NCBI GenBank assembly: GCA_017628845.1
Contig: JAGBYI010000024.1
Coordinates: forward strand, 1-60,311
Direction of reading: 5' to 3'
From: Bacteroidaceae bacterium
GTDB taxonomy: Bacteria; Bacteroidota; Bacteroidia; Bacteroidales; Bacteroidaceae
DNA: 60,311 nucleotides
Below, in pieces: positions 1 to 7,879 of this stretch. The notes beneath the pieces were generated by a model. That model had not been told where the DNA came from and did no database searches. It saw only the letters and a program-made list of their open reading frames with translations. The translations under genes were made by a program, and so were the position numbers. The first letter of the stretch is position 1, and each line of letters opens with the position of its first letter.

Positions 1-2404
1 ATTCATATTTTCTGCTTTCGCACTCCTTGCTATGGGCTTGGGTGCATCAGCACAGACAACCATCAGTTTCGAAACTGAGGACTTCAAGAGTATTGGCGTT
101 TACGACCAGTGGTCGGAGAGCCCCTTCCGCACAGGCGCCCTGAAGGGCAATGCAGGTGTGACGGACAACCCCGACAAGAATGTGGACGATGTCTTGGGCG
201 TAGCTCCTAACGGTACCGACAAGGTGCTTGCCCTCCAGCGCAGCCGTCATGGCGGCAATGCCTTCGGTGTGCGCATAGACCTGAAGGAACCCATCCGTCT
301 GACCAAGCAGTTGCAATACATCCACGTGATGACCAACCTGAAGAACAAGCCCGAGGACTCACGCATGATGGTGATGGGCCTGGGCAAGCGTGTAGAGGAG
401 AGCTGGTCATGGCAGGACGGCGAGGACGAGCAGTTCTGGGCATGGACAAAGACAGATGTCAAGGCCAAGGAAGGTTGGCAGGATATCGTGGTTAGCTTCA
501 AGGGCTTCTCATATTCCAAGGAAGAGAAAGCCAACAGCGGTATCGACATCTATGCCCTGGTCATCGTTCCCGACCTGCGTTCGCCCCATGCCGATGCAGC
601 CGACTGGGTGGCATACTTTGACGAGATCGTTATTGACAACAACCCCGAGAAGCGCTTCACAACCGACAAGTATGCCCTTGACTTCGATCCCAAGGCAACA
701 CCTGTGCGCTCCGACCGCAGCCTTGCCAAGGTGGGCCTGACCGTAGCTGGATCTAACAAGGCAATTGACCTAAGCAACAAGTTGGTTTATAATGACAAGA
801 TGACACAAGCCGTTTTCTCAGCAACTGCTGGCACAGAGGTAACACCCACATTCCAGTACAACGGCACATGGATGAGCGGCTATGTCTACACCGACTGGGG
901 CAAGGACGGCGTCTTCACCTATACCGTGAACAACAATGGTACTCCTGCCGAGGGCAGCGACATCGTCAGCTACAATGCCGCCCAGGTGGAAGGCACATGG
1001 CGCAAGAGCGACGGCACTACCACCGCCAATGGCAACACCATCCAGAGCGGTATGCCCAAGTTCACCATTCCTGCCGGTACACCCGCAGGTTTCTACCGCA
1101 TGCGCTACAAGGTTGACTGGGACAACTTGAACCCTGCCGGCGGTCCTACAATCATCTCCGACGGTGGTGCCATTGCCGATGTGACCCTGGACGTTCACGG
1201 CGAAACAGTAAGCGTTAGCGCATCTCAGCTGAACGGCGATATCGTTCTGGCTGCTGACGGCTCTGCACTGCAGAACTACCAGGCTCCTTACGGACAGGCC
1301 CTGAAGGTGAAGGTTATCCCCGAGAAGGGCTTCGTGCAGAATGGCTTCCGTCTGAAGTATGGCTACAATGTGAACGCTGCCGACCAGCTCGATGAGAACG
1401 GCAACCCCAACTGGATCATGGTGGAGGTTCCTGCCAAGTCTATTGCTGCAGACAGCACCTACAATATCCCTGCTGACTATATCCGTGGCGGACAGGTAAG
1501 CATCGTTGGCGACATGCAGCAGGTTCGCCAGTACACCGTCAAGGTTGTTGGTGCTCCTGAAGGTCAGGGTGGTGTTGTCTACATGAGTCAAGAGTATGGC
1601 AATGATGATGTTATCTTAGGTACACAATACTTTACCGTGGATGATGTGCAGGCAATTGCTATTGAAGACTATAATGTAGCGGTTACTTTCGAAAACAACA
1701 TCATAACAGTTACCTATACTTATAGTCCTTTGAAGGATTACAGAACTGTCAGCAGCCTTTCAGAACTGCGCAACGACATGGCTTATCACATCAAGGCCAA
1801 GAGCGGCGAGGGTTATCTGGCATGGAACAGCACCATCACCGACCAGTATGTAAGCATCCGCGGTGTCACCAGTGCTACTCATCAGGGATTTCCCGCCAAC
1901 GAGGCTGTGGCCGAGATTTACCAGCAGGAGGTAACCCCTTTTGATAACACCGTCATCTGGCAAATCCTGAAGGAAGGAGATTCCTACTATCTTTACCAGC
2001 CAGCAAAGGAGAGTTTCGTTACCCGTAGCGGTCGTGACTATATGTTTACCGACGAGAAGACTGCGCTTGACAAGATTCGTGATAATGGAGATGGTACTTT
2101 CAGTTTCCATGCTGGTGGCGGTTATTCGGAAGGTTCACAAAACTTTGCATGTATCTGCACCAAGGAGAATCCTCAGGCTGTCCGCAACTGGACATGGAAC
2201 GACCACGGTTCTGTAATGTACATCATCGAGAACCCCAATATCGAGGTTGAGGACATTCTTGCCACTTCCATTCAGGACATCAACGTTGAAGACGGAGCAT
2301 CTGTAAAGCAAGGCATTTACAATATGCAAGGCCAGAAACTCTACGCACTGCCCAAGGAGGGTGTTGTCATCGTTGATGGCAAGAAGCAGATTATCCGCAA
2401 GTAA
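1..2404 (+). CDS. Secreted protein of unknown function, 5'-truncated by window edge
   Basis: The reading frame is open from the first bases, so the gene starts outside the window. The frame before the first in-window ATG (position 32) reads FIFSAFALLAMGLGASAQ, a typical signal-peptide hydrophobic core with an SAQ cleavage site; the internal ATG is therefore not the true start. About 790 mature residues follow. The first ~200 look like a beta-rich jelly-roll module; the middle is beta-rich (motif PAGTPAGFYRMRYKVDWDN around residue 350). The last ~30 residues (IYNMQGQKLYALPKEGVVIVDGKK) resemble the short C-terminal domains found on many exported Bacteroidales proteins. The body is rich in Asp, Asn and Gly with few Cys, fitting an extracytoplasmic protein, perhaps carbohydrate-related. 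No catalytic motif was recognised and no function is assigned. A hairpin terminator follows 30 bp after the stop. Confidence 0.85.
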   Translation, partial: FIFSAFALLAMGLGASAQTTISFETEDFKSIGVYDQWSESPFRTGALKGNAGVTDNPDKNVDDVLGVAPNGTDKVLALQRSRHGGNAFGVRIDLKEPIRLTKQLQYIHVMTNLKNKPEDSRMMVMGLGKRVEESWSWQDGEDEQFWAWTKTDVKAKEGWQDIVVSFKGFSYSKEEKANSGIDIYALVIVPDLRSPHADAADWVAYFDEIVIDNNPEKRFTTDKYALDFDPKATPVRSDRSLAKVGLTVAGSNKAIDLSNKLVYNDKMTQAVFSATAGTEVTPTFQYNGTWMSGYVYTDWGKDGVFTYTVNNNGTPAEGSDIVSYNAAQVEGTWRKSDGTTTANGNTIQSGMPKFTIPAGTPAGFYRMRYKVDWDNLNPAGGPTIISDGGAIADVTLDVHGETVSVSASQLNGDIVLAADGSALQNYQAPYGQALKVKVIPEKGFVQNGFRLKYGYNVNAADQLDENGNPNWIMVEVPAKSIAADSTYNIPADYIRGGQVSIVGDMQQVRQYTVKVVGAPEGQGGVVYMSQEYGNDDVILGTQYFTVDDVQAIAIEDYNVAVTFENNIITVTYTYSPLKDYRTVSSLSELRNDMAYHIKAKSGEGYLAWNSTITDQYVSIRGVTSATHQGFPANEAVAEIYQQEVTPFDNTVIWQILKEGDSYYLYQPAKESFVTRSGRDYMFTDEKTALDKIRDNGDGTFSFHAGGGYSEGSQNFACICTKENPQAVRNWTWNDHGSVMYIIENPNIEVEDILATSIQDINVEDGASVKQGIYNMQGQKLYALPKEGVVIVDGKKQIIRK

Positions 2405-2434
2405 TAGCGGTAAATATCTTATCATAAACTTATG

Positions 2435-2468
2435 GCAGGCTGGTTCATACCGGCCTGCTTTTGTTTTT
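2435..2468 (+). terminator. Rho-independent terminator after the secreted protein gene
   Basis: GCAGGCTGG (2435-2443) pairs with CCGGCCTGC (2450-2458), with one G-T wobble and a 6-nt loop, followed by TTTTGTTTTT. It starts 30 bp after the stop codon. Confidence 0.8.
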
Positions 2469-2546
2469 GGCCTTGATTTCCCTTTCCCTTTCTCCTTTTC
2501 TTCCTTTCCCTTTCTTGTGCCACCAAGATAATTCTGCCGATGTCCT

Positions 2547-2577
2547 TTGGTGATGTCGGTGATTTATTGTATATTTG
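2547..2577 (+). promoter_or_regulatory. Bacteroidetes-type promoter upstream of ABC remnant and luxR-type gene
   Basis: TTG at 2547-2549 and TATATTTG at 2570-2577, 20 bp apart, match the Bacteroidetes -33/-7 consensus (TTG, 19-21 bp, TAnnTTTG). No intact gene follows directly; the ABC fragment and then the LuxR-type regulator lie downstream. Confidence 0.6.
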
Positions 2578-2622
2578 CATGGTGAATATATCCCTATCGT
2601 TGTTTGTAATACAAAGTACAAA

Positions 2623-2763
2623 TCGGAGGCTCTTGAACGACTGATGAAGAGTCGTACTACCATCGCCATTGCACATCGTCTGTCCACAATCAAGAATGCA
2701 GACGAGATATTCGTTCTCTACGAGGGCGAGATTGTGGAACGTGGCGGTCATGACGAGTTTTAA
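2623..2763 (+). pseudogene. C-terminal remnant of an MsbA-type ABC exporter ATPase
   Basis: About 46 codons read [29 protein letters not shown] followed by [16 protein letters not shown]. This is the segment just after the Walker B/D-loop of fused permease-ATPase exporters: AHRLSTI carries the H-loop (switch) histidine and [11 protein letters not shown] is the usual C-terminal turn. The P-loop, signature motif, Walker B and membrane domain are all absent; the 39 bases before it, back to an ATG at 2575, show no similarity to the family. The frame stops at TAA 2761-2763, close to where an intact protein would end. It is best read as the tail left by a deletion, not a functional protein. A promoter lies just upstream and a LuxR-type regulator gene 57 bp downstream. 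Confidence 0.7.
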
Positions 2764-2820
2764 GCAAGTGAATTAAAACCAACGGACGTAATACGTATCG
2801 TTTCTATCCTCAAAACAAGA

Positions 2821-3435
2821 ATGCATCCACATACATATCCTATGCAATTTAAGATTGCCGTAGTAGACTCTAACATTCTGGCCTGCATGGGACTGGAAAG
2901 GATATTGAAGGAACTGATACCGGTGGCAGAGATACTTACGTGCGAATCCTTTGAGGAATTGTTGTCAATGGACGAGACGGATTTCATCCATTATTTTGTC
3001 TCCTCCCGCATATACTTTGAACATACGGCATATTTCCGTGCCAAAAGTGGACGCAGCATAGTGATGGTGAGCGGTGAAATGTCTATCAATGGAGTGGCTA
3101 CACTGAACGTTTGTCAGGGTGAAGCGTCACTGGTCCGTGATCTGCTGTCTCTGCAACGTCGTGGACATCACAACAATGCCCATGTCAGTTCCGCAGTAAT
3201 TGATAAGGATATCCCCTATGCCGTTTCATCCAAAGAATATATATTGTCATCAAGAGAAATGGAGGTGGCATTGTTGCTCTGTCAAGGATGCATAAACAAA
3301 GAGATCGCAGATAAATTGAACATCGGCCTGACCACTGTCATAACACACAGAAAGAACATAATGGACAAGTTAAGAGCACGTTCACTTGCTGATGTTATCA
3401 TCTATTGTGTGATGAATGGGATATATGATGTGTGA
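2821..3435 (+). CDS. LuxR-type DNA-binding regulator with receiver-like N-terminus
   Basis: The protein is 204 residues if started at 2821; an ATG at 2842 (MQFKIAVVDSN) is an equally good start and fits receiver-like proteins better. Residues ~140-200 form a LuxR/GerE helix-turn-helix: LSSREMEVALLLCQG, then NKEIADKLNIGLTTVITHRK (recognition helix) and a dimerisation helix. The N-terminal ~120 residues begin like a response-regulator receiver (AVVDSN) but lack a clear acidic triad and phospho-acceptor, so phosphorylation control is doubtful. It probably binds DNA in the cytoplasm; its targets are unknown. No sensor kinase is nearby. The only neighbour it might once have controlled is the decayed ABC exporter upstream. 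Confidence 0.85.
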   Translation: MHPHTYPMQFKIAVVDSNILACMGLERILKELIPVAEILTCESFEELLSMDETDFIHYFVSSRIYFEHTAYFRAKSGRSIVMVSGEMSINGVATLNVCQGEASLVRDLLSLQRRGHHNNAHVSSAVIDKDIPYAVSSKEYILSSREMEVALLLCQGCINKEIADKLNIGLTTVITHRKNIMDKLRARSLADVIIYCVMNGIYDV

Positions 3436-3779
3436 TACTACTAATCGACTAATGTTCTGTTAGAATTATATGATTAAAATATTTTAGGATATAGTATCTG
3501 AAGAATCTTGGTGTATAACTTGTCAATAACGAGAATGCACACAACAGTTCCAGATTTGTCCTTTGAAGCCAGTTTGTCGTGTTTTTCATAGTATTATACT
3601 GCCTGGTGATATTATCTCTTATCTTGATGTTTACAATGCAAAGATATGAAAAAAAGGATATTCGTGCGAATTTGCAATTAAAAGTAAAAGAAATACTTAT
3701 TTTGAATCTCTTATTCAATGTTTTTTAGTATCTTCGTATAGTGAATTATGTAAGTGCAAATTAGAGTAAAGACACAAGT
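3436..3779. other. AT-rich intergenic region with one minus-strand promoter-like site
   Basis: No convincing gene. On the minus strand TATCTTTG (3639-3646) matches the Bacteroidetes -7 box and points to a 46-codon frame at 3589-3449 (starts MKNTTNWLQRTNLELL) with no recognised similarity. On the plus strand TATCTTCG (3729-3736), a one-base-off -7 box with TTTG at 3701-3704, may drive manA. Confidence 0.4.
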
Positions 3780-4769
3780 ATGCTGTATCCCCTGTTGTTC
3801 GAGGCAAATCTCTTCCCCATAATATGGGGAGGCAATCGCCTGATTGCATTAAAAGGTATGCCCCCGATAGATGTGCCTATAGGCGAAAGCTGGGAGATAA
3901 GTGCTGTTAAAGGTAAAGAGTCGATTGTAGCTAACGGTCCGCTGAAGGGAAAGAATCTTCGTGACCTTTCATGGGAATACGGTTCCGAATTGCTTGGTAG
4001 AACAATTGACGAAAGATATGGTAGCGAGTTTCCGATTTTAGTAAAGTTTATAGATACAAGTAACGATTTAAGCATACAGGTACATCCGGACGATTCCATG
4101 GCAATGCGCAGACATGGCTGTATGGGCAAGACGGAGATGTGGTACGTGGTGGATGCTCTGCCTGATGCCTACCTATATGCTGGATTTTCGCGGGATATAA
4201 CCAGAGAGGAATATCGCCGCATGGTAGAGGACGACAGCATATGCGATGTACTCGCAAAGCATAATATCAGCAAGGGCGATGCCTTTTATGTTCCTGCCGG
4301 TATAGTGCATGCTTTATGCCGTGGTACGTTTGTTGTAGAAATTCAGCAAAGTAGCGACATAACATATAGGATATATGACTACAAGCGTATTGGTATGGAC
4401 GGCAAGCCTCGTGAATTGCATACATCTTTGGCAGAGGATGTGCTGGATTTTTCATGCCATAAGGAATATTCATTAGATTATACCGCAACGGAGAATACGA
4501 GCAATGTAATATGTAACAATAGGTTTTTCAGAATCGGACTATTGCCATTAACTATGCCAATGAGACGTGACCTAAGGCATTACGACTCCTTTATAGTTTA
4601 TGTATGTATACAAGGCGAATGTATAATAGGTGAATCTACATACCTTCAACAAGGTTTCAGTTGTCTAGTTCCTGCAGTCTGTGCCGACATATTCATTTCT
4701 CCAGCGCAAGAGGGAGCAAAGGTGGAATTGCTGGAAATATACCTTGACAACGAGGATTTTAATGAATAA
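3780..4769 (+). CDS. manA: Mannose-6-phosphate isomerase, type I
   Basis: Interconverts fructose-6-phosphate and mannose-6-phosphate in the cytoplasm, a Zn-dependent step that feeds GDP-mannose and GDP-fucose synthesis. The 329-residue cupin protein starts LYPLLFEANLFPIIWGG, as usual for this family. Metal-ligand motifs are visible: SIQVHPDD (His, about residue 100), GKTEMWYV (Glu, ~118) and PAGIVHALCRG (His, ~175). The small form, lacking the long insertions of enterobacterial ManA, is typical of Bacteroidales. It stands alone behind a weak promoter; the GDP-mannose genes manC, gmd and fcl lie about 24 kb downstream on the same strand. Confidence 0.93.
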   Translation: MLYPLLFEANLFPIIWGGNRLIALKGMPPIDVPIGESWEISAVKGKESIVANGPLKGKNLRDLSWEYGSELLGRTIDERYGSEFPILVKFIDTSNDLSIQVHPDDSMAMRRHGCMGKTEMWYVVDALPDAYLYAGFSRDITREEYRRMVEDDSICDVLAKHNISKGDAFYVPAGIVHALCRGTFVVEIQQSSDITYRIYDYKRIGMDGKPRELHTSLAEDVLDFSCHKEYSLDYTATENTSNVICNNRFFRIGLLPLTMPMRRDLRHYDSFIVYVCIQGECIIGESTYLQQGFSCLVPAVCADIFISPAQEGAKVELLEIYLDNEDFNE

Positions 4770-4895
4770 ATTATAAGACCGCATTGTTGCCTCCCCGATA
4801 ATTGTGACAAGACATACGGGAACGTCCAAAGTGTTTATCGGAATCATTTTTTGAACGTTTGTAGACGATGTTCTTGACTATATGGAATTAGGCTG

Positions 4896-5067
4896 TTTAA
4901 CCCCAATCGGTCATTAGACTGTTACGCGCTAATGAAGCCATCTTTTTGACATCTGTTCCGTTGCTTTTCGGTTACAATGGAACCCCATTGCGCCCTCAAA
5001 GCAGCAAACATCTGTTCATAAATTTAAACTATTATCATCATAACGCTAATGACCGATTTGGATTTAA
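4896..5067. repeat. IS- or MITE-like element with terminal inverted repeats
   Basis: CCAATCGGTCATTAG (4903-4917) is repeated in inverted orientation as CTAATGACCGATTTGG (5046-5061); the match extends outward through TTTAA on both sides. Between the arms lie about 130 bp with no long frame and short internal repeats (CGCTAATGA beside each arm; ACATCTGTTC twice). This could be the remains of an insertion sequence or a non-autonomous miniature element; no transposase was found. Confidence 0.5.
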
Positions 5068-5074
5068 AAATAAG

Positions 5075-5118
5075 AAAATCCTCGGAAGGTGTAGTCTGTA
5101 CCATTCTGAGGATTTTTG
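5075..5118 (-). terminator. Terminator of prs
   Basis: AAAATCCTC (5075-5083) pairs with GAGGATTTT (5108-5116), and inner bases GGAAGGT and ACCATTC pair partly. T-rich on both strands, so it may act both ways, but it lies 28 bp beyond the prs stop codon. Confidence 0.65.
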
Positions 5119-5145
5119 TGATATAGGTAAAAATACTCCTTATTA

Positions 5146-6084
5146 TTATATAAGGTATTGGTCGCTGATACTTTCGTTGTCCTGTACACTGCGGATGGTG
5201 TTGGCAATGAGTTCGGCTACGGAGAGTTGTTTTACCTTAGCACTGCTGCCGTGGTATGGTATGGAGTCCGTGAAAATCATTTCCTCCAGAGCACATGCGT
5301 CTACACGCTCGTTGGCAGGACCGCTCATTATGCAGTGGCTGGCCAAGGCACGTACGCTGCGTGCACCTTTTTCCTTCAGCAAATCAGCAGCCTTGGTGAT
5401 TGTTCCGGCTGTATCTACCATATCATCAATGAGAACGACATCAGCACCCTCAACATCACCGATTATATCCATGTGGGCAACCTCGTTGGCCTTTTTGCGG
5501 GTCTTGTTGCACATGACCATGGGACAGTTGAAGTATTTGGCATAGGAGGAAGCACGTTTGCTGCCACCTACGTCGGGACTGGCAATGACAAGATTTTCCA
5601 ATTGCAGTGATTTGATGTATGGCAGTAACACACTGCTGGCATAGAGGTGGTCTACAGGAACATTGAAGAATCCCTGTTCCTGATCGGCATGCAGGTCCAT
5701 GGTGATCATACGATCTATTCCTGCTACGGTAAACATGTCTGCAACCAGTTTTGCGGCAATACTTACGCGTGGCTTACTCTTGCGGTCCTGGCGTGCCCAA
5801 CCAAAATAAGGAACTACAGCATTTACTGTACGTGCCGATGCACGTTTGGCGGCATCAATCATTAGCAAGAGTTCCATCAGGTTGTCTGCATTGGGGAAAG
5901 TGCTCTGAACCAGATAGACATCCTTGCCTCGTATGCTTTCTTCAAAGCATACCTCAAATTCACCGTCGGCAAAACGGGTTACTGTCATGTTGCCCAACTC
6001 GCAACCAAGGTTGGCGCAAATCTTCTCGGCAAGGTAGCGGGTAGCTGTGCCGGAGAATACCTTGAATGACTTGTTCTCAATCAT
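5146..6084 (-). CDS. prs: Ribose-phosphate pyrophosphokinase
   Basis: Makes PRPP from ribose-5-phosphate and ATP in the cytoplasm; PRPP feeds nucleotide, histidine and NAD synthesis, all represented in this window. The length of 312 residues is normal for the family. Key segments are present: RFADGEFEV (~38-46), the ATP-loop region NAVVPYFGWARQDRK (~88-102), the metal-binding stretch ITMDLHADQEQGFF (~127-140) and the PRPP-binding loop VVLIDDMVDTAGTI (~214-227). The ThiE/TenI-like gene ends 54 bp upstream on the same strand, so the two may be cotranscribed. A hairpin terminator follows. Confidence 0.96.
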   Translation of the reverse strand: MIENKSFKVFSGTATRYLAEKICANLGCELGNMTVTRFADGEFEVCFEESIRGKDVYLVQSTFPNADNLMELLLMIDAAKRASARTVNAVVPYFGWARQDRKSKPRVSIAAKLVADMFTVAGIDRMITMDLHADQEQGFFNVPVDHLYASSVLLPYIKSLQLENLVIASPDVGGSKRASSYAKYFNCPMVMCNKTRKKANEVAHMDIIGDVEGADVVLIDDMVDTAGTITKAADLLKEKGARSVRALASHCIMSGPANERVDACALEEMIFTDSIPYHGSSAKVKQLSVAELIANTIRSVQDNESISDQYLI

Positions 6085-6138
6085 TGTCTTGTGGAATAAA
6101 TATGGGGTTCTGTAATTTTGTCGGTTTATATGTATTCT

Positions 6139-6747
6139 TTAATCTGTTGCCTGTCTCAACTTGTGGAAGTGCTTAATTACATCCTTGAAGTCCATGCCGT
6201 TGTGTATGTTAAATCTATTCCAGATATCGCCACATACTACTGCACCTCCAAAACCTAATTCGCGAACATCTTGGATATTCTCCAAAGTAATACCTGTTTG
6301 AGCCATCACGTGCTTGTCAATAAGCCCGCGACGACTGGCCTCGCGAAGTTGGTCGTGCGTATATGCGGATTTTGTCGCGCTGTCCGAAGCGCTGTCGAAA
6401 ACATTGCGTAAAATTACGTACTTGCATTTCTTCTTTGCTTCTGCAAGTTCTTCCAAACTGTAGCAGGTGCATGTTGTAATGCCGCTGTATCCTTGTGGGA
6501 TGACTGGATTACGCTCCGATAGATGTATACCCATCAGTTCGAATTCCTCCTTCAGATAGAAATGATCGTTGGTTATAATGCGCTGGTGATATTTATGAGG
6601 TAGCAGAGTAAGCAGGCGTTCACAATATACCGGTTCCGAGTTTGGTTTGCGAAGATGCAAGATGTCCAAACCTTCTTCAAATAGTGTGGCCAGTATCTTG
6701 TCTTCCTCTACGAAAAAGTTGGGACTACTGAGCAGTAATAACTTCAT
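6139..6747 (-). CDS. Thiamine-phosphate synthase family protein (ThiE/TenI-like)
   Basis: A 202-residue TIM-barrel protein of the thiamine monophosphate synthase superfamily. Support: LLLLSSPNFFVEEDKI at the start, LHLRKPN (~40), RIITNDHFYL (~60) and a C-terminal phosphate-loop-like FGGAVVCGDIW. The usual ThiE substrate motif GxHxGQxD is altered to GIHLSERN, so it may be a TenI-like or diverged paralogue and not a true ThiE; no other thiamine genes are nearby. The start at 6747 (MKLLLL) is preferred over the ATG at 6777 because a promoter with its -7 box at 6775-6782 overlaps the upstream codons. prs follows 54 bp downstream. Confidence 0.75.
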   Translation of the reverse strand: MKLLLLSSPNFFVEEDKILATLFEEGLDILHLRKPNSEPVYCERLLTLLPHKYHQRIITNDHFYLKEEFELMGIHLSERNPVIPQGYSGITTCTCYSLEELAEAKKKCKYVILRNVFDSASDSATKSAYTHDQLREASRRGLIDKHVMAQTGITLENIQDVRELGFGGAVVCGDIWNRFNIHNGMDFKDVIKHFHKLRQATD

Positions 6748-6774
6748 AACTCCTTTTTCAGGTTTATAGCATTG

Positions 6775-6805
6775 CAAAGGTACAAATAAGTGGAGTATTT
6801 ACCAA
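6775..6805 (-). promoter_or_regulatory. Bacteroidetes-type promoter of the ThiE/TenI-like gene
   Basis: On the minus strand TTG (6805-6803), a 20-bp spacer, then TACCTTTG (6782-6775). Transcription would start near 6768, which excludes translation from the ATG at 6777. Confidence 0.7.
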
Positions 6806-6918
6806 GATATATCCAATCTTTTTTTCCTTATGCGTGGAAAGCAGCAGTATAACATGTTCTCTGGACGTGTATCTTTGTTAGAGTTGCATGGAACTGCTGT
6901 TCTTGGTATAGTGTAACT

Positions 6919-7860
6919 TCAGTCTTTCTTTCCCAATATCTTGCCCATGATTTCAACGCCGGAAACAAGGAAGAAACCTATGAATGCAAAGATTATGGCT
7001 CCGACATAATGCATGTCCACCTGCTCTGCAGGTATAAGCACAGGTGCTTTTTCCGGGATATGAGTAAACTGGGATGCTTTAATAGCCTCCATGTTGCTCC
7101 AAGGCCATACTTTCACGAGAGAACCTATGATGAATCCGGCCATGACAAGTAGGGTTTGTTTATGGAACTTTCCTAAAAGCCAGTGCAGGAATTTCGAGAA
7201 GGAGATTATTCCTGTTGCTGCTCCCATTCCGAATACACCTATCACGGGAAGCGCAGTTGCCATGTCGCCAGCAGTTAGCCTGGAGATACTCTCCATAATG
7301 TACTCATATTTGCCTAAGATAAGCAGGATAAAACTTCCAGATATTCCTGGCAGAATCATGGCACAGATGGCTATAGCTCCGCTAAGGAAGATGAACCATA
7401 GGTCATTGGGAGTTTCAGTAGGTGAGAGGGTGCATACAGTAACACCAAGTATGATGCCGAAAATGGTGAAGAGCACAGAGAGTAGGTCCCATCCTTTAAC
7501 TCCACGAAGTATGAAAATAGAGGAGGCTACTATTAGACCGAAGAAGAATGCCCATGTTTCAATAGGGTGATTGTTGAGCAGATAGAGCATAACTTTTGCC
7601 AGTGTTATAACACTCAGTAATATACCACAGCCAACTGTCATAAGGAAACTTCCGTTTATGTGTTTCCAGAATTCCTTTATCTTGCCAGTGAAGAGCAGTC
7701 GCACGGCGGTTGAGTCAAAAGAGTTGATTGAACCAACAAGTTCCTCGAAAATGCCGGTCATGAAGGCAATGGTACCTCCGCTCACTCCGGGTATAACATC
7801 GGCTGCACCCATGGCGGAACCCTTAAGTGCAAGCATCAGATAGTCTTTTACAGTGCGCAT
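6919..7860 (-). CDS. DUF368 membrane protein, probable undecaprenyl-phosphate translocase
   Basis: A 313-residue polytopic inner-membrane protein with about 8-10 hydrophobic segments. It carries the two inverted DUF368 signature motifs: ADVIPGVSGGTIAFMTGIFE (~20-39) and CAMILPGISGSFILLILGKYE (~165). DUF368 proteins (PopT) have been shown to recycle undecaprenyl phosphate across the membrane, usually alongside or instead of DedA proteins; that role is assigned here by family only. It is the last gene of a minus-strand run after a glycosyltransferase (19-bp gap), consistent with a link to envelope polysaccharide assembly. Confidence 0.88.
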   Translation of the reverse strand: MRTVKDYLMLALKGSAMGAADVIPGVSGGTIAFMTGIFEELVGSINSFDSTAVRLLFTGKIKEFWKHINGSFLMTVGCGILLSVITLAKVMLYLLNNHPIETWAFFFGLIVASSIFILRGVKGWDLLSVLFTIFGIILGVTVCTLSPTETPNDLWFIFLSGAIAICAMILPGISGSFILLILGKYEYIMESISRLTAGDMATALPVIGVFGMGAATGIISFSKFLHWLLGKFHKQTLLVMAGFIIGSLVKVWPWSNMEAIKASQFTHIPEKAPVLIPAEQVDMHYVGAIIFAFIGFFLVSGVEIMGKILGKKD

Positions 7861-7879
7861 ATGTTTTATAGTTTAAATG

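Noticed and set aside
3449..3589. 46-codon minus-strand frame behind a TATCTTTG box
   Set aside because: No recognised similarity, AT-rich composition and no neighbour that suggests a function; kept only as a note in the intergenic entry.
4946..5545. 199-codon plus-strand frame before and over the prs 3' end
   Set aside because: It runs through the IS-like repeat, the terminator and antisense prs; no family resemblance.
6085..6138. TPP riboswitch near the ThiE-like gene
   Set aside because: No CUGAGA or other THI-box core found on either strand around the gene.
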